The translations under genes and the position numbers were made by a program. The notes under the pieces are model-generated. The model worked only from the letters and a program-made list of their open reading frames with translations. It searched no databases and had not been told where the DNA came from. 64,000 nucleotides of DNA. Source: SURF-21 sp964529285. Its GTDB lineage: Bacteria; Actinomycetota; Geothermincolia; Geothermincolales; RBG-13-55-18. Below are positions 1 to 7,726 of the stretch, in pieces (position 1 is the stretch's first letter; every line of letters begins with the position of its first letter). The DNA lies in the NCBI GenBank assembly GCA_964529285.1, contig CAZGWK010000002.1, positions 1 to 64,000 of the forward strand, written 5' to 3'.

Positions 1-16
1 TCTCGCTCAGCGGAAA

Positions 17-202
17 TTACCTGAAGTGCTCATACGGAGGGTGGGGAAAGTGAGCCTGCATGTCCCGGTGCACGAGAAAGGTGGTCCAGGTCTCCAGGGG
101 GCGGGCGCGGTCGTGCTCGCGCAGGGTGTTGAGAATGCTGTTGAGAATGCTGACTTCATGCAGCAGCCGCCGGCTGACATCGCTCATTCGGGCATGATTC
201 AT
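17..202 (-). CDS. small hypothetical protein (61 aa)
   Basis: A short complete reading frame with ATG start and TAA stop. GGGAAGAG lies just before the start and could serve as a ribosome binding site. The protein is hydrophilic, with a helical N-terminal half (a Leu/Ile/Asn-rich stretch around residues 14-28) and an aromatic, His/Pro-rich tail. No family was recognised. It lies on the same strand as the regulator at 323-1177 and about 120 bases downstream of it, so it could be co-transcribed. A plus-strand frame over the same bases looks less natural. It is real only if homologues exist. Confidence 0.4.
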   Translation of the reverse strand: MNHARMSDVSRRLLHEVSILNSILNTLREHDRARPLETWTTFLVHRDMQAHFPHPPYEHFR

Positions 203-322
203 ACTCTTCCCGCGTTCGTGCGTAAAACGCTATGGGCTGTTCCTTCTTATATACCCCGTAGCGGTTGATTTCTATCTGTTCCTCGCCCGTGGGGTCACAT
301 CCGTTCGCCATGCCCGCACATC

Positions 323-1177
323 TCAGGTCTTGAGCAGGCCGTGCAGGATGAGTTCGAGGACGGAGTCCTCTATGTCCGCGTCGGAATACCTCTCGTCGAT
401 CATGGAGCGGTAGGCCACCAACTCCAACATGGACAGCAGGGCGAAAGGGACGATCTCGCTGCGCACCTGCCTGAAGACACCATCTTGCATGCCCTTCTCG
501 AGGTCGCCGGCCAGCGGCTCTATGAGCGAGCGCCTCAGGATGGCGGCGGCCTGCAGGCGGTGCTCCGGGTCCTCGTCGCGCAGGGACTCGCGCACGAGCT
601 GGAGAAGGTTGATCATCTCCGGGAAGAACGCGCGCGTCGCTCCCCAGCGCCGCCCGAGGCGCGCGACCATGTCCTCTTCACCTCTTATATCGTCGAGGGC
701 GTCCCGGAAGACGTCCTGGAATATATTGTCAATGCAGGCGAAGTAGAGGTCCTTCTTGTTCTCGAAATAATAATAGAAGGACGCCTTACTGGAACCCACG
801 CCCTTCATGATCTCGGAGATGGTGGCGCTGCGATACCCCTTGGCGAGGAAGGAGCGGGTGGCTACCTCGACTATATCCCGCCGGGTTGCCGCCCCTTCCG
901 CCGCCCTCCTGACCTTTCTCGACTGAGATCCCGCAGGCTTTGCCCGGCGCTCCCAGAGCTCGCAGGCATAGGGGAGGGGGACCCCGTTCTCACGGTTCTT
1001 CTTCAGGAATATCAGCTTGTCCACATGGGTCTGGTCGTAAAGCGCCTGGTTGCCCTTCTTGTATACAGGAGGGTGGAGGTAAGCCCTTCTTAAGTAGTAA
1101 TGTACGGAGGGCTTGTCCACCCCAGAAAGGGCGGTCAGTTCTCCCATGCGCAAGAACGTCGCTTGTGGTACTGTCAC
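323..1177 (-). CDS. MerR-TetR fusion transcriptional regulator
   Basis: DNA-binding regulator of 284 aa with two helix-turn-helix modules. Residues about 10-76 form a MerR-type winged helix (MGELTALSGVDKPSVHYYLR, then a KKGNQALYD wing). Residues about 98-150 form a TetR HTH (ATISEIMKGVGSSKASFYYY). The rest is a helical TetR ligand and dimerisation domain. The GTG at 1177 was chosen because GGGAGG sits six bases upstream; the longer frame to an ATG at 1219 has no such site. TetR proteins next to acyl-CoA genes often sense acyl-CoAs, and here an acyl-CoA operon follows divergently. The target is not known. A loose relative of the shared 17-mer lies upstream at 1238-1253, so self-regulation is possible. 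Confidence 0.85.
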   Translation of the reverse strand: MTVPQATFLRMGELTALSGVDKPSVHYYLRRAYLHPPVYKKGNQALYDQTHVDKLIFLKKNRENGVPLPYACELWERRAKPAGSQSRKVRRAAEGAATRRDIVEVATRSFLAKGYRSATISEIMKGVGSSKASFYYYFENKKDLYFACIDNIFQDVFRDALDDIRGEEDMVARLGRRWGATRAFFPEMINLLQLVRESLRDEDPEHRLQAAAILRRSLIEPLAGDLEKGMQDGVFRQVRSEIVPFALLSMLELVAYRSMIDERYSDADIEDSVLELILHGLLKT

Positions 1178-1548
1178 GCCTGGCCTCCCTGCAGCTGCCG
1201 GGCCGCTCGGCCTTATCATTATACGTCTTTAAACGCTATTTAGTACAATTTACCATGATTATCGATAAAAGACCTTTAAAAATAGGGTTTTTGAAGAAAA
1301 AGATTTGGACCTGAAGCTATTGACTGAATGGAATAGAAAAAATACAGTTGATTGAGGGAAGTATGGATACCTCGGCAATCGTACTACAGCATACAAGCAG
1401 CACACCCTGTTCACGCTGTCGGGATTCCCTTTTTCCGGCCGGCGGAGGAGCAGGCTTGTGCACGATTGAAGCCGTCCCCGCCCGTTCGGCAGTGCGCCTG
1501 AGGCGATATAGAGGGTGGATCACGTTCTGCGGAGGAGGCGGCAAACAG
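1178..1548. other. divergent intergenic region, AT-rich
   Basis: This stretch separates the MerR-TetR gene from the plus-strand operon. It is much more AT-rich than its surroundings and has no convincing gene. TTTAGTACAATTTACC at 1238-1253 partly matches (about 10 of 16 positions) the reverse complement of the 17-mer found near other operons here. A sigma70-like promoter sits at 1320-1348. Confidence 0.5.
1320..1348 (+). promoter_or_regulatory. putative sigma70-type promoter
   Basis: TTGACT at 1320-1325 and TACAGT at 1343-1348 are separated by 17 bases. The promoter would drive the operon beginning at 1549, leaving a leader of roughly 190 bases. This is a motif match only. Confidence 0.35.
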
Positions 1549-2319
1549 ATGGCGGAGAGGTGGTTCAGCGATGAACAGCTGGAGGAGATCTCTAAGCCCG
1601 CCCCCGACCGCATCAGGGAGAGGCTGGAGCGCGGCGATCGCATGCGGGCGGCTGCGCTTGCCTACACCATGAAGAGCGAGTTCTTCTACCTGCATAACCT
1701 CTACGTGAGCAGGCTGGTCACCACCCTGCATTACATCGCCCGTGAAGAAGGTGAGGAGAGGTTGGGCGAGGTCATGTCCTATGTTTTCGAGAGGTGCGTC
1801 GCGAGGCAGATCGCGAAAAAGGTGGAGGGGATGACCCGCAGGGAACAACTGGAGTACCTGGTTTTCAATATCTTCCTCGCCGGCACCTGCGGAGGCGCAG
1901 GCTTCCCCCCGGCGCGCATAAACTTGCGGGAGGATGACTACAGCGTGACCATCTTGCTGCGTCCCTGCCCCAGCGGGGGCAAGCTGCTGCGCCGCCGCGC
2001 GTACAAGCCGCTGAGAAGGAACACCGCGGCGAGGGAAAAAATGGAGAACGCCGTGATGAAGGCCTCGGTGAAGCTGCCCTTGCCCAGGTCCCTGGTGGAT
2101 GCCGCCCTGCCGGTCGCCTTCAACTTTATCTCCGAGACCCGCAAGCTGGAGGGCATGGGGGTCATATCCGGGAGCTATCCCTGGACGGGCGGCTCGAGGG
2201 GGCTGCCGTATTACTGCAGCCTGTGCACGGCACTGCTGGAGAAGTCGGGCTGCGATTGGCTGGAGGTGCTGCCTCCGGGCGGTGGCAGGGAACCCTGCGT
2301 ATGGAGGGCCAGGAAATGA
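1549..2319 (+). CDS. Cys-rich CGSGG-family protein, single-domain form
   Basis: A 256-aa protein of a family I do not recognise. The ATG at 1549 follows GGAGGAGG; the frame stays open upstream, but that part does not look like this family. The N-terminal half is helical (PDRIRERLERGD motif). The C-terminal half carries ordered Cys motifs: CGGAGFPPAR, RPCPSGGKLLRR, YYCSLC, and a terminal EPCVWRARK. These could bind metal or an Fe-S cluster. The protein matches the second half of the tandem protein at 8851-10350 closely over its whole length. Together the two bracket a thiolase, ligase, ferredoxin-nitroreductase and acyl-CoA dehydrogenase operon. No signal peptide is visible. The function is unknown. 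Confidence 0.8.
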   Translation: MAERWFSDEQLEEISKPAPDRIRERLERGDRMRAAALAYTMKSEFFYLHNLYVSRLVTTLHYIAREEGEERLGEVMSYVFERCVARQIAKKVEGMTRREQLEYLVFNIFLAGTCGGAGFPPARINLREDDYSVTILLRPCPSGGKLLRRRAYKPLRRNTAAREKMENAVMKASVKLPLPRSLVDAALPVAFNFISETRKLEGMGVISGSYPWTGGSRGLPYYCSLCTALLEKSGCDWLEVLPPGGGREPCVWRARK

Positions 2320-2371
2320 GCAAGTGCACTATGGGCGAGCGATGCGGAGAGAATACGGGCAAGGAGGAGAC

Positions 2372-3592
2372 ATGCGAGAGGTAGCAGTCATCGGAGTCGG
2401 CATGACTCGTTTCGGTAAATTCCTGGACCGCAGCTTGAAGGACCTCTCCCGTGAGGCGGTAGAGGATACGCTGCAGCACGCGGGAATAGAACGCGGAGAT
2501 ATCGAGGCAGCCTATGTCTCCAGCTCTATGGCGGGCCTGATGACCGGACAGGAGAGCATAAGGGGGCAGGTGTGGCTGCGTCCCCTGGGCATCGAGGGCA
2601 TCCCCATCTTCAACGTGGAGAACGCCTGCGCCAGCGCCTCCTCCGCCTTCCACCTCGGGTGGCTGTCGGTGGGGGCGGGTCTCTACGACTGCGTTCTCGC
2701 CCTGGGGGCGGAGAAGCTCTACGACCGGGACAAGGTGAAGTCCTTCATGGCCTTGGGCACGGCGGTGGACATCGAGGAAGTGGGGAAGATCATCGAGCTG
2801 ATCGAGGCGGAGGGGCTGGGCGGAGTCTCAACTGAGGGTAGCGGAGAGAACCGCTCCATCTTCATGGATTTCTATGCCGCCCTGGCGCGCTACTACATGC
2901 GCGAGTACGGGGCGAAGCCGGAGCATTTCGGAAAGCTGTCGGTGAAGAACCATTACAACGGCAGCCTCAATCCCCACGCCCAGTACCGCGAGCGGGTGAC
3001 CCTGCAAGAGGTAATGGACTCTCCCACGATCTCCTATCCTCTGACCCGGCTGATGTGCGCGCCCATAAGCGACGGTGCCGCCGCGGCCATCATCTGCAGC
3101 GAGGAGTTCGCGCGCGCCCACACCGATAGACCGGTCTTCGTAGCCGCCACCGTCAACCAGTCCGGCATATCGGACGTCCCCCTGGGCGGCGATGGCATCG
3201 TCAGGCGCATGGTACCCCTGGCCTACGAGCAGGCGGGCATCGGGCCCGGCGACCTGGACGTGGTGGAGGTGCACGACGCCACCTCGGTCTCGGAATACGG
3301 TTTCATGGAGGACCTGGGTGTGTGCGGTCCGGGTGAGGCCAAGGATTGGATAGACCGGGGCTGGACGGAGATCGGGGGCAAGGTGGCCTTCAACACCAGC
3401 GGAGGGTTGGTCACCAAGGGACACCCGGTAGGGGCCACCGGCCTGGGCATGATAGCGGAAATAGTGTGGCAGCTGCGCGGAGAAGCTGGAGAGAGACAGG
3501 TAGAGGGCCCGAAAGTGGGTCTCACCTTGAACGGCGGCGGCGTGCTGGGCACCGAGCCCGCCGCCATGAGCATCCATATCTTCAAGAGGTAG
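2372..3592 (+). CDS. thiolase family protein (SCP-x/lipid-transfer type)
   Basis: 406 aa. The ATG at 2372 is preceded by AAGGAGGA; the longer open frame is spurious. It has the thiolase fold signature: an N-terminal AVIGVGMTRFGKF strand, the nucleophilic Cys in VENACASASSAFHLG (about residue 85), the EVHDATSVSE motif, and a C-terminal GHPVGATGLG loop. This subgroup cleaves or forms beta-ketoacyl-CoA, usually on bulky or branched substrates, often with a separate DUF35 OB-fold partner. No such partner is adjacent here. It is the first enzyme of the operon running to 10350. The substrate is unknown. A 25-bp inverted repeat begins two bases after its stop. Confidence 0.88.
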   Translation: MREVAVIGVGMTRFGKFLDRSLKDLSREAVEDTLQHAGIERGDIEAAYVSSSMAGLMTGQESIRGQVWLRPLGIEGIPIFNVENACASASSAFHLGWLSVGAGLYDCVLALGAEKLYDRDKVKSFMALGTAVDIEEVGKIIELIEAEGLGGVSTEGSGENRSIFMDFYAALARYYMREYGAKPEHFGKLSVKNHYNGSLNPHAQYRERVTLQEVMDSPTISYPLTRLMCAPISDGAAAAIICSEEFARAHTDRPVFVAATVNQSGISDVPLGGDGIVRRMVPLAYEQAGIGPGDLDVVEVHDATSVSEYGFMEDLGVCGPGEAKDWIDRGWTEIGGKVAFNTSGGLVTKGHPVGATGLGMIAEIVWQLRGEAGERQVEGPKVGLTLNGGGVLGTEPAAMSIHIFKR

Positions 3593-3593
3593 G

Positions 3594-3683
3594 GGGGTCA
3601 CATCTTTATTTTTGAATTCCTTACCAAGTTATGTAATTATTACCACATAATGGCTACAAATTCAAAAATAAAGATGTGACCCC
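3594..3683. repeat. perfect 25-bp inverted repeat (GGGGTCA-ended palindromic element)
   Basis: The left arm at 3594-3618 (starting GGGGTCACATC) is exactly complementary to the right arm at 3659-3683 (ending GATGTGACCCC). The 40-base spacer holds a smaller inverted pair, TTATGT/ACATAA. It is far more AT-rich than the flanking genes. The ends resemble the GGGGTCAGGTC ends of other repeats in this window. It lies between two genes of one operon and could form a strong hairpin in the transcript. Confidence 0.85.
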
Positions 3684-3705
3684 AAGAGAAGAGGGGGTAG
3701 AGGTG

Positions 3706-5070
3706 ATGGAGGAAGAGCGTGAGTACTGGAACATGGAGATCGAGCCCATCCTCAACACGCCGCAGATGCGCGAACTGCAGTGGGGCAAGATGCCGAGGGT
3801 ATTGAAGTGGCAGTATGATAACTCGCCCTTCAACCGGGCCCGCTTCGACAAGGCCGGCGTGAAACCCGAGGAGATCAAGAGCTTCGATGATTACGCCGAG
3901 GCCATCCCGCCGGCGGGTCAACCGGAGGTGCGGGAGGTCATCGCCGAGGTGGGGCTGGACATGGAGAAGGTGCTTCTGCATCTCTTCGGCGAGGAGAGGA
4001 TGAAGAACCTCTACCTGCTGACCACCACCACCGGCACCACCGGGGTACCCACCCCTTATCCCAATTTCAAGGCGGGCATCGCCGATTTCAGCGAGTTCGC
4101 ATCCCGGGCGGCGTGGCGGGCGGGACTGCGGGCGGGGCACCGCATCGCCCTTTGTTTCGGGCTCTCCATGCATGCGGCGGGGACTCCCTGGATCCTCTGG
4201 CTGCAGGACTTCCCGGGGGTCATGCTCATCCCTATAGGAGCTGAGGCGGGGACGGAGAAGATCCTGCAGTTTATGAAGATGTACAGGGCCGACATCTTCC
4301 TGGGTACCCCCTCCCTGGCCCTGCACCTCATAGAAAGGGCACCAGAGGTGCTGGGAGAACCCGTGAAAAACCTGGGCATAGAGGTCATCGTCTGCGGGGC
4401 CGAGCCGGGCGCGGGCATCCCAGAGGTACGAGCGCGCCTGGAGGGTGAGTACGGCGCCAGGGTCTACGACGCCGGCGCCGGTTACGGGGCCTCATGCGAT
4501 TATCCGGTATACCAGGGAATGCACTGGCTTGCCGACGACCTGGCCTATTACGAGCTGGTGGACCCCGAGACGGGCAAGTCCGTGCCCATGGAGCACGGGG
4601 CCACGGGGTTGATGTGCGCCACCTCCCTGAACCCCGAGGGAGCGGTTTGGTTCGATATGCGCTTCACCCTGGGGGATATCCACCAGGTGTTCACCGAACC
4701 GTGCCCGTGCGGCAAAACGGGGTTCCGCTACAAGATAGTGGGGCGCTCGGACGACATGCTCAAGGTGAAGGGCGTGCCCGTATATCCCGCCTCCATAGAG
4801 GGCGTCATACAGGGCTTCGTGCCCCGGCTGACCGGGCACTTCCGCGTCGTGCTGACGGAGAAACCGCCGCGGGTAGTGCCTCCCTTGAAGCTGAGGGTGG
4901 AGCACGGGGAGGACATAAAAGACGAGGAGCTGGAGCCACTGGCCGCTGAGATCGGAGACGAGATGCACAAGCTCTTGAAGATAAGGCCCGAGATAACCTG
5001 GCTGCGGCCTGGCACCCTGGAGCGGGAGACGGGCAAGACCAAGCTACTGCAAAAGCAGTACGAGGATTAA
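3706..5070 (+). CDS. phenylacetate-CoA ligase-like adenylate-forming enzyme
   Basis: 454 aa, in the PaaK branch of the ANL superfamily, which activates carboxylic acids to CoA thioesters through an acyl-adenylate. Visible motifs are the phosphate-binding loop TTTTGTTGVPTPYP (about residue 108), YDAGAGYGASC before the adenine site, the GRSDDMLKVKGVPVYPASIE hinge, and a C-terminal Lys-rich end (ETGKTKLLQ). CPCGKTGFR resembles the Cys-containing loop of PaaK enzymes. The ATG at 3706 is used because the upstream GTG at 3676 lies inside the inverted repeat. It sits 12 bases before the ferredoxin-nitroreductase gene. The substrate acid is unknown. Confidence 0.87.
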   Translation: MEEEREYWNMEIEPILNTPQMRELQWGKMPRVLKWQYDNSPFNRARFDKAGVKPEEIKSFDDYAEAIPPAGQPEVREVIAEVGLDMEKVLLHLFGEERMKNLYLLTTTTGTTGVPTPYPNFKAGIADFSEFASRAAWRAGLRAGHRIALCFGLSMHAAGTPWILWLQDFPGVMLIPIGAEAGTEKILQFMKMYRADIFLGTPSLALHLIERAPEVLGEPVKNLGIEVIVCGAEPGAGIPEVRARLEGEYGARVYDAGAGYGASCDYPVYQGMHWLADDLAYYELVDPETGKSVPMEHGATGLMCATSLNPEGAVWFDMRFTLGDIHQVFTEPCPCGKTGFRYKIVGRSDDMLKVKGVPVYPASIEGVIQGFVPRLTGHFRVVLTEKPPRVVPPLKLRVEHGEDIKDEELEPLAAEIGDEMHKLLKIRPEITWLRPGTLERETGKTKLLQKQYED

Positions 5071-5082
5071 AGGGGGAAACAG

Positions 5083-6123
5083 ATGCTCGACAGCATCAGG
5101 CAGTCTTACCTGCCGCCGACGCGCTGGCCCCGCGTGGAGGTGGATGAGGAGAAGTGCGACGGGTGCGGCAGGTGCGTGAAGACCTGTCCCATGGAGATCC
5201 TCAGGATGAAAGACGGTCATCCCGTCGAGGAACACTACTTCGACGCTTTCCGCTGCATCGCCTGCGATTCATGCGTGGCCGTCTGCCCCACAGGTGCCAT
5301 CGAGAGGAAGGGGCTCTACCGCGTGCTGGAGGGGAAGTACCGCAATACCGACGTATTTCCAGAAGAGACGGGCACCTTGCCTAAGCCGTTCGGCGACGAG
5401 ACGCCTGAGCGCTTCGAGGACTACGAGGACCGCCTCACGGAGACGGAGCGCGTGATCTACAAGCGGCGCAGCGTGCGCCTGTTCAAGAAGGAACAGGTCC
5501 CCCCGGAGATGGTGGCGCGCATCATCGAGGCAGGGCGCTTCGCTCCCTCGGCCGGGAACTGCCAGCCCTGGTCCTTCGTGGCCATCCAGGACCCCGCGGT
5601 CATCGAGGACCTCTGCGTGAAGACCGAGAGGATGCTGAACCTCATCGTGGGGCTGGCTTTCCCCTCGCGCAGGGAGGATTTCGCGCGCCGCCCCCTGCAC
5701 CAGAAGATCCTCGCGACCGTGCTCGGGCTGCGCATGCCCGGCAACGTCGACCAGCGCGGAGCGGTGGGCGCGAAGGCGGTATACGAACACCCCGACCACG
5801 GGCTCTTCCTGGGAGCGCCGACCGTCATCATGGTGCTCAAGGACAAGCGGGGCATCGGTCAGGTGGACCTGGACACGGCCTTGTGCGTGGAGAATATCGT
5901 CCTGGCGGCGCATTCCCTGGGCCTGGCCACCTGCCTCATCGGGCTCATGAACATCCCGCTCAGGTTGTATCCCCGCTTCGCCAGAAAGACGCTGGGCATC
6001 AAGCCCCCCTTCGAGTTCTTCACCGCCATCGCCCTCGGCTACCCGAAAGGGGAGTGCGACCGGGAGGTTAAACGCGAGCCGGCCAGGATCAAGTGGGTCG
6101 TGGGGTCAGGTCTTAAATGTTGA
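5083..6123 (+). CDS. 2x[4Fe-4S] ferredoxin-nitroreductase fusion
   Basis: 346 aa. Residues about 18-75 are a two-cluster ferredoxin domain (CDGCGRCVKTCP and CIACDSCVAVCP). Residues about 125-345 are an FMN nitroreductase domain (YKRRSVRLF, APSAGNCQPWSF). In known fusions the clusters pass electrons to FMN for NAD(P)H- or ferredoxin-linked reduction. The gene follows the ligase by 12 bases with AGGGGGAA before the ATG. Its last codons (VGSGLKC) and TGA are formed by a GGGGTCAGGTCTTAAATGTT repeat, so the native C-terminus was probably replaced when that element arrived. The substrate is unknown; its operon position suggests enoyl-CoA or quinone-like reduction. Confidence 0.85.
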   Translation: MLDSIRQSYLPPTRWPRVEVDEEKCDGCGRCVKTCPMEILRMKDGHPVEEHYFDAFRCIACDSCVAVCPTGAIERKGLYRVLEGKYRNTDVFPEETGTLPKPFGDETPERFEDYEDRLTETERVIYKRRSVRLFKKEQVPPEMVARIIEAGRFAPSAGNCQPWSFVAIQDPAVIEDLCVKTERMLNLIVGLAFPSRREDFARRPLHQKILATVLGLRMPGNVDQRGAVGAKAVYEHPDHGLFLGAPTVIMVLKDKRGIGQVDLDTALCVENIVLAAHSLGLATCLIGLMNIPLRLYPRFARKTLGIKPPFEFFTAIALGYPKGECDREVKREPARIKWVVGSGLKC

Positions 6124-6125
6124 CA
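6102..6125 (+). repeat. GGGGTCAGGTC-type repeat end
   Basis: GGGGTCAGGTCTTAAATGTT followed by GACA. It nearly matches the sequence at 16746-16769 (GGGGTCAGGTCTCAAATGTT then GACC). It overlaps the end of the nitroreductase fusion gene and supplies its stop codon. The other boundary could not be fixed. Confidence 0.6.
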
Positions 6126-6277
6126 TCCGAGGTCGTCCACCTGGCATCGATGAGGACGGCAAGGCGACAGGAAAGGAAATCCAGGTCTTGCGGCAACGCC
6201 GGGAACTTGTGATACGAGGGAGGACGGAAGCGAGTATACCGAAGAGAAAGACGTTTTACTACAAGGGAGAAGGGCTG

Positions 6278-7726
6278 ATGAAAAAGAACGAACCACCGGT
6301 CTCCTATATGGATGGAGAGGGGGAACTCCTGCGCTATGCTCCCATATTGGGAGTGCTCAAGAAGAGATTCCCAGCTTACATCAAGGGTGCCGAGGAAGCA
6401 CAGCGCATTTCGCGCTCCTTCGCCCGCGAGGTGATGGCTCCTCTTGCCCTGGAGGTGGACGCCAGATGCGCCGAGGACCCCACCTACGTGGACTGGGATT
6501 TCTACCGCGCGGCCATGGAGCAGAACATCCCCACCGCCTTCATCCCCGAGAAGCTGGGAGGGAGGGGTTGGAGCACGCTGGACCTCTTCAATTTCAGCGA
6601 GGAGGGCTGTGCCGCCTGTTTCGGACTCACCGCCCTCATCGTCTTCAACATGTTCGGTTTCATATGCGCCTGCGTGGAGTTCATGCCCGGGGTCGTATTG
6701 CACATGATAAAGCACATGATCGCGGAGGCGGCAAAGGGCAACCCCGTCTTCTTCGCCTGGGCCATCACCGAGCCCAGCGGCGGCACCGACGTCGAGCACC
6801 CCGCGGCCATGCGCACCATGCGCCCGTCCATCGAAGCGAAGAAGGTTGACGGGGGATACATACTCAACGGCACCAAGTGCTTCATCACCAACGGCAACCT
6901 GGCCGATTTCATCGTGGTCAACGCGCCGCTGGACCGCGGGCGCCCCCTCGAGACGGACTGCACCTTCATGGTACCCGCCGAAAGCCAGGGTTTCTCCATA
7001 GGCAAGGTGGAACGCAAGAGCGGGCAGAAGGCATGCCCCACCGCCGAGCTGCTCTTCGACGAGGTCTTCGTGCCGCGGGAGAACCTGTGGGCTCCGGAGG
7101 GGGAGGGCATGCGCCACACCCAGGAGATCCTTTCGGTCACCCGGGGAGGCGTGGGCGCCGCGGCCGTGGGGCTTGCCAGGGGGGTTGTGGAGCAAACGGT
7201 CCGCTATGCCTCGCATAAGAAGGTCAACGGCCACCGCCTCATAGACGAGAGTTGGGTGCAGTTCGCCCTCGCGGACATCATGAAGGACATAATAAACCTG
7301 CGGCACGCCTGGGTTGATTTCGCCGTCGCCATCGATTTCTATCACGTGATGCAACTTATGAACAACCCGCTCACCGACATCGCTCTGAAGATAGCCCCCC
7401 GCGGACTGCTCTTCTCGCAGGCGCTGGAAGACCTGGCGGGCACCGCTCCGGTGAACTCCCTGGTCGTCGGCCTGAAGAAAAAGCTGGTGCCCCTCGAAGC
7501 GGTGGAGAACAGCATCCTGCACGGCTCGGCCCTCAAGGCCGCAGGGACGGACCTGGCCATGCGGGCCACCTCCCTGTGTTGCGACATCGTAGGCCTGGAG
7601 GGAATGCGCCGGGCGTACGGCATCGAGAAGTGCTTCCGCGACGCCAAGGTGACCCAGATCTACGAGGGCACCAACCAGACCAACCGGCTGGACGTCTTCG
7701 AGAGGGAGGTCGGCTATGAATTCTGA
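6278..7726 (+). CDS. acyl-CoA dehydrogenase (catalytic subunit candidate)
   Basis: 482 aa. FAD enzyme forming 2,3-enoyl-CoA and passing electrons to ETF. The ATG at 6278 follows AAGGGAGAAGGG. The central FAD/substrate motif is intact (AWAITEPSGGTD, about residue 165), as is NGTKCFITNG. The catalytic Glu is in the C-terminal QIYEGTNQTNRL motif (about residue 470). The protein is longer than the usual 380-400 aa because of an enlarged N-terminal region. The next gene, another dehydrogenase-like protein lacking key residues, overlaps it by 11 bases. That arrangement resembles the heteromeric FadE/ChsE pairs of Actinobacteria. EtfA and EtfB are at 54.6-56.4 kb. Confidence 0.9.
   Translation: MKKNEPPVSYMDGEGELLRYAPILGVLKKRFPAYIKGAEEAQRISRSFAREVMAPLALEVDARCAEDPTYVDWDFYRAAMEQNIPTAFIPEKLGGRGWSTLDLFNFSEEGCAACFGLTALIVFNMFGFICACVEFMPGVVLHMIKHMIAEAAKGNPVFFAWAITEPSGGTDVEHPAAMRTMRPSIEAKKVDGGYILNGTKCFITNGNLADFIVVNAPLDRGRPLETDCTFMVPAESQGFSIGKVERKSGQKACPTAELLFDEVFVPRENLWAPEGEGMRHTQEILSVTRGGVGAAAVGLARGVVEQTVRYASHKKVNGHRLIDESWVQFALADIMKDIINLRHAWVDFAVAIDFYHVMQLMNNPLTDIALKIAPRGLLFSQALEDLAGTAPVNSLVVGLKKKLVPLEAVENSILHGSALKAAGTDLAMRATSLCCDIVGLEGMRRAYGIEKCFRDAKVTQIYEGTNQTNRLDVFEREVGYEF

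Noticed and set aside
26..268. Plus-strand 80-aa frame opposite the first small gene
   Set aside because: Its composition looks like the reverse of a coding strand and it has no clear start signal; the minus-strand frame is more protein-like.
341..1093. Long plus-strand frame antisense to the MerR-TetR gene
   Set aside because: The minus frame has two recognisable DNA-binding domains; the plus frame has none.
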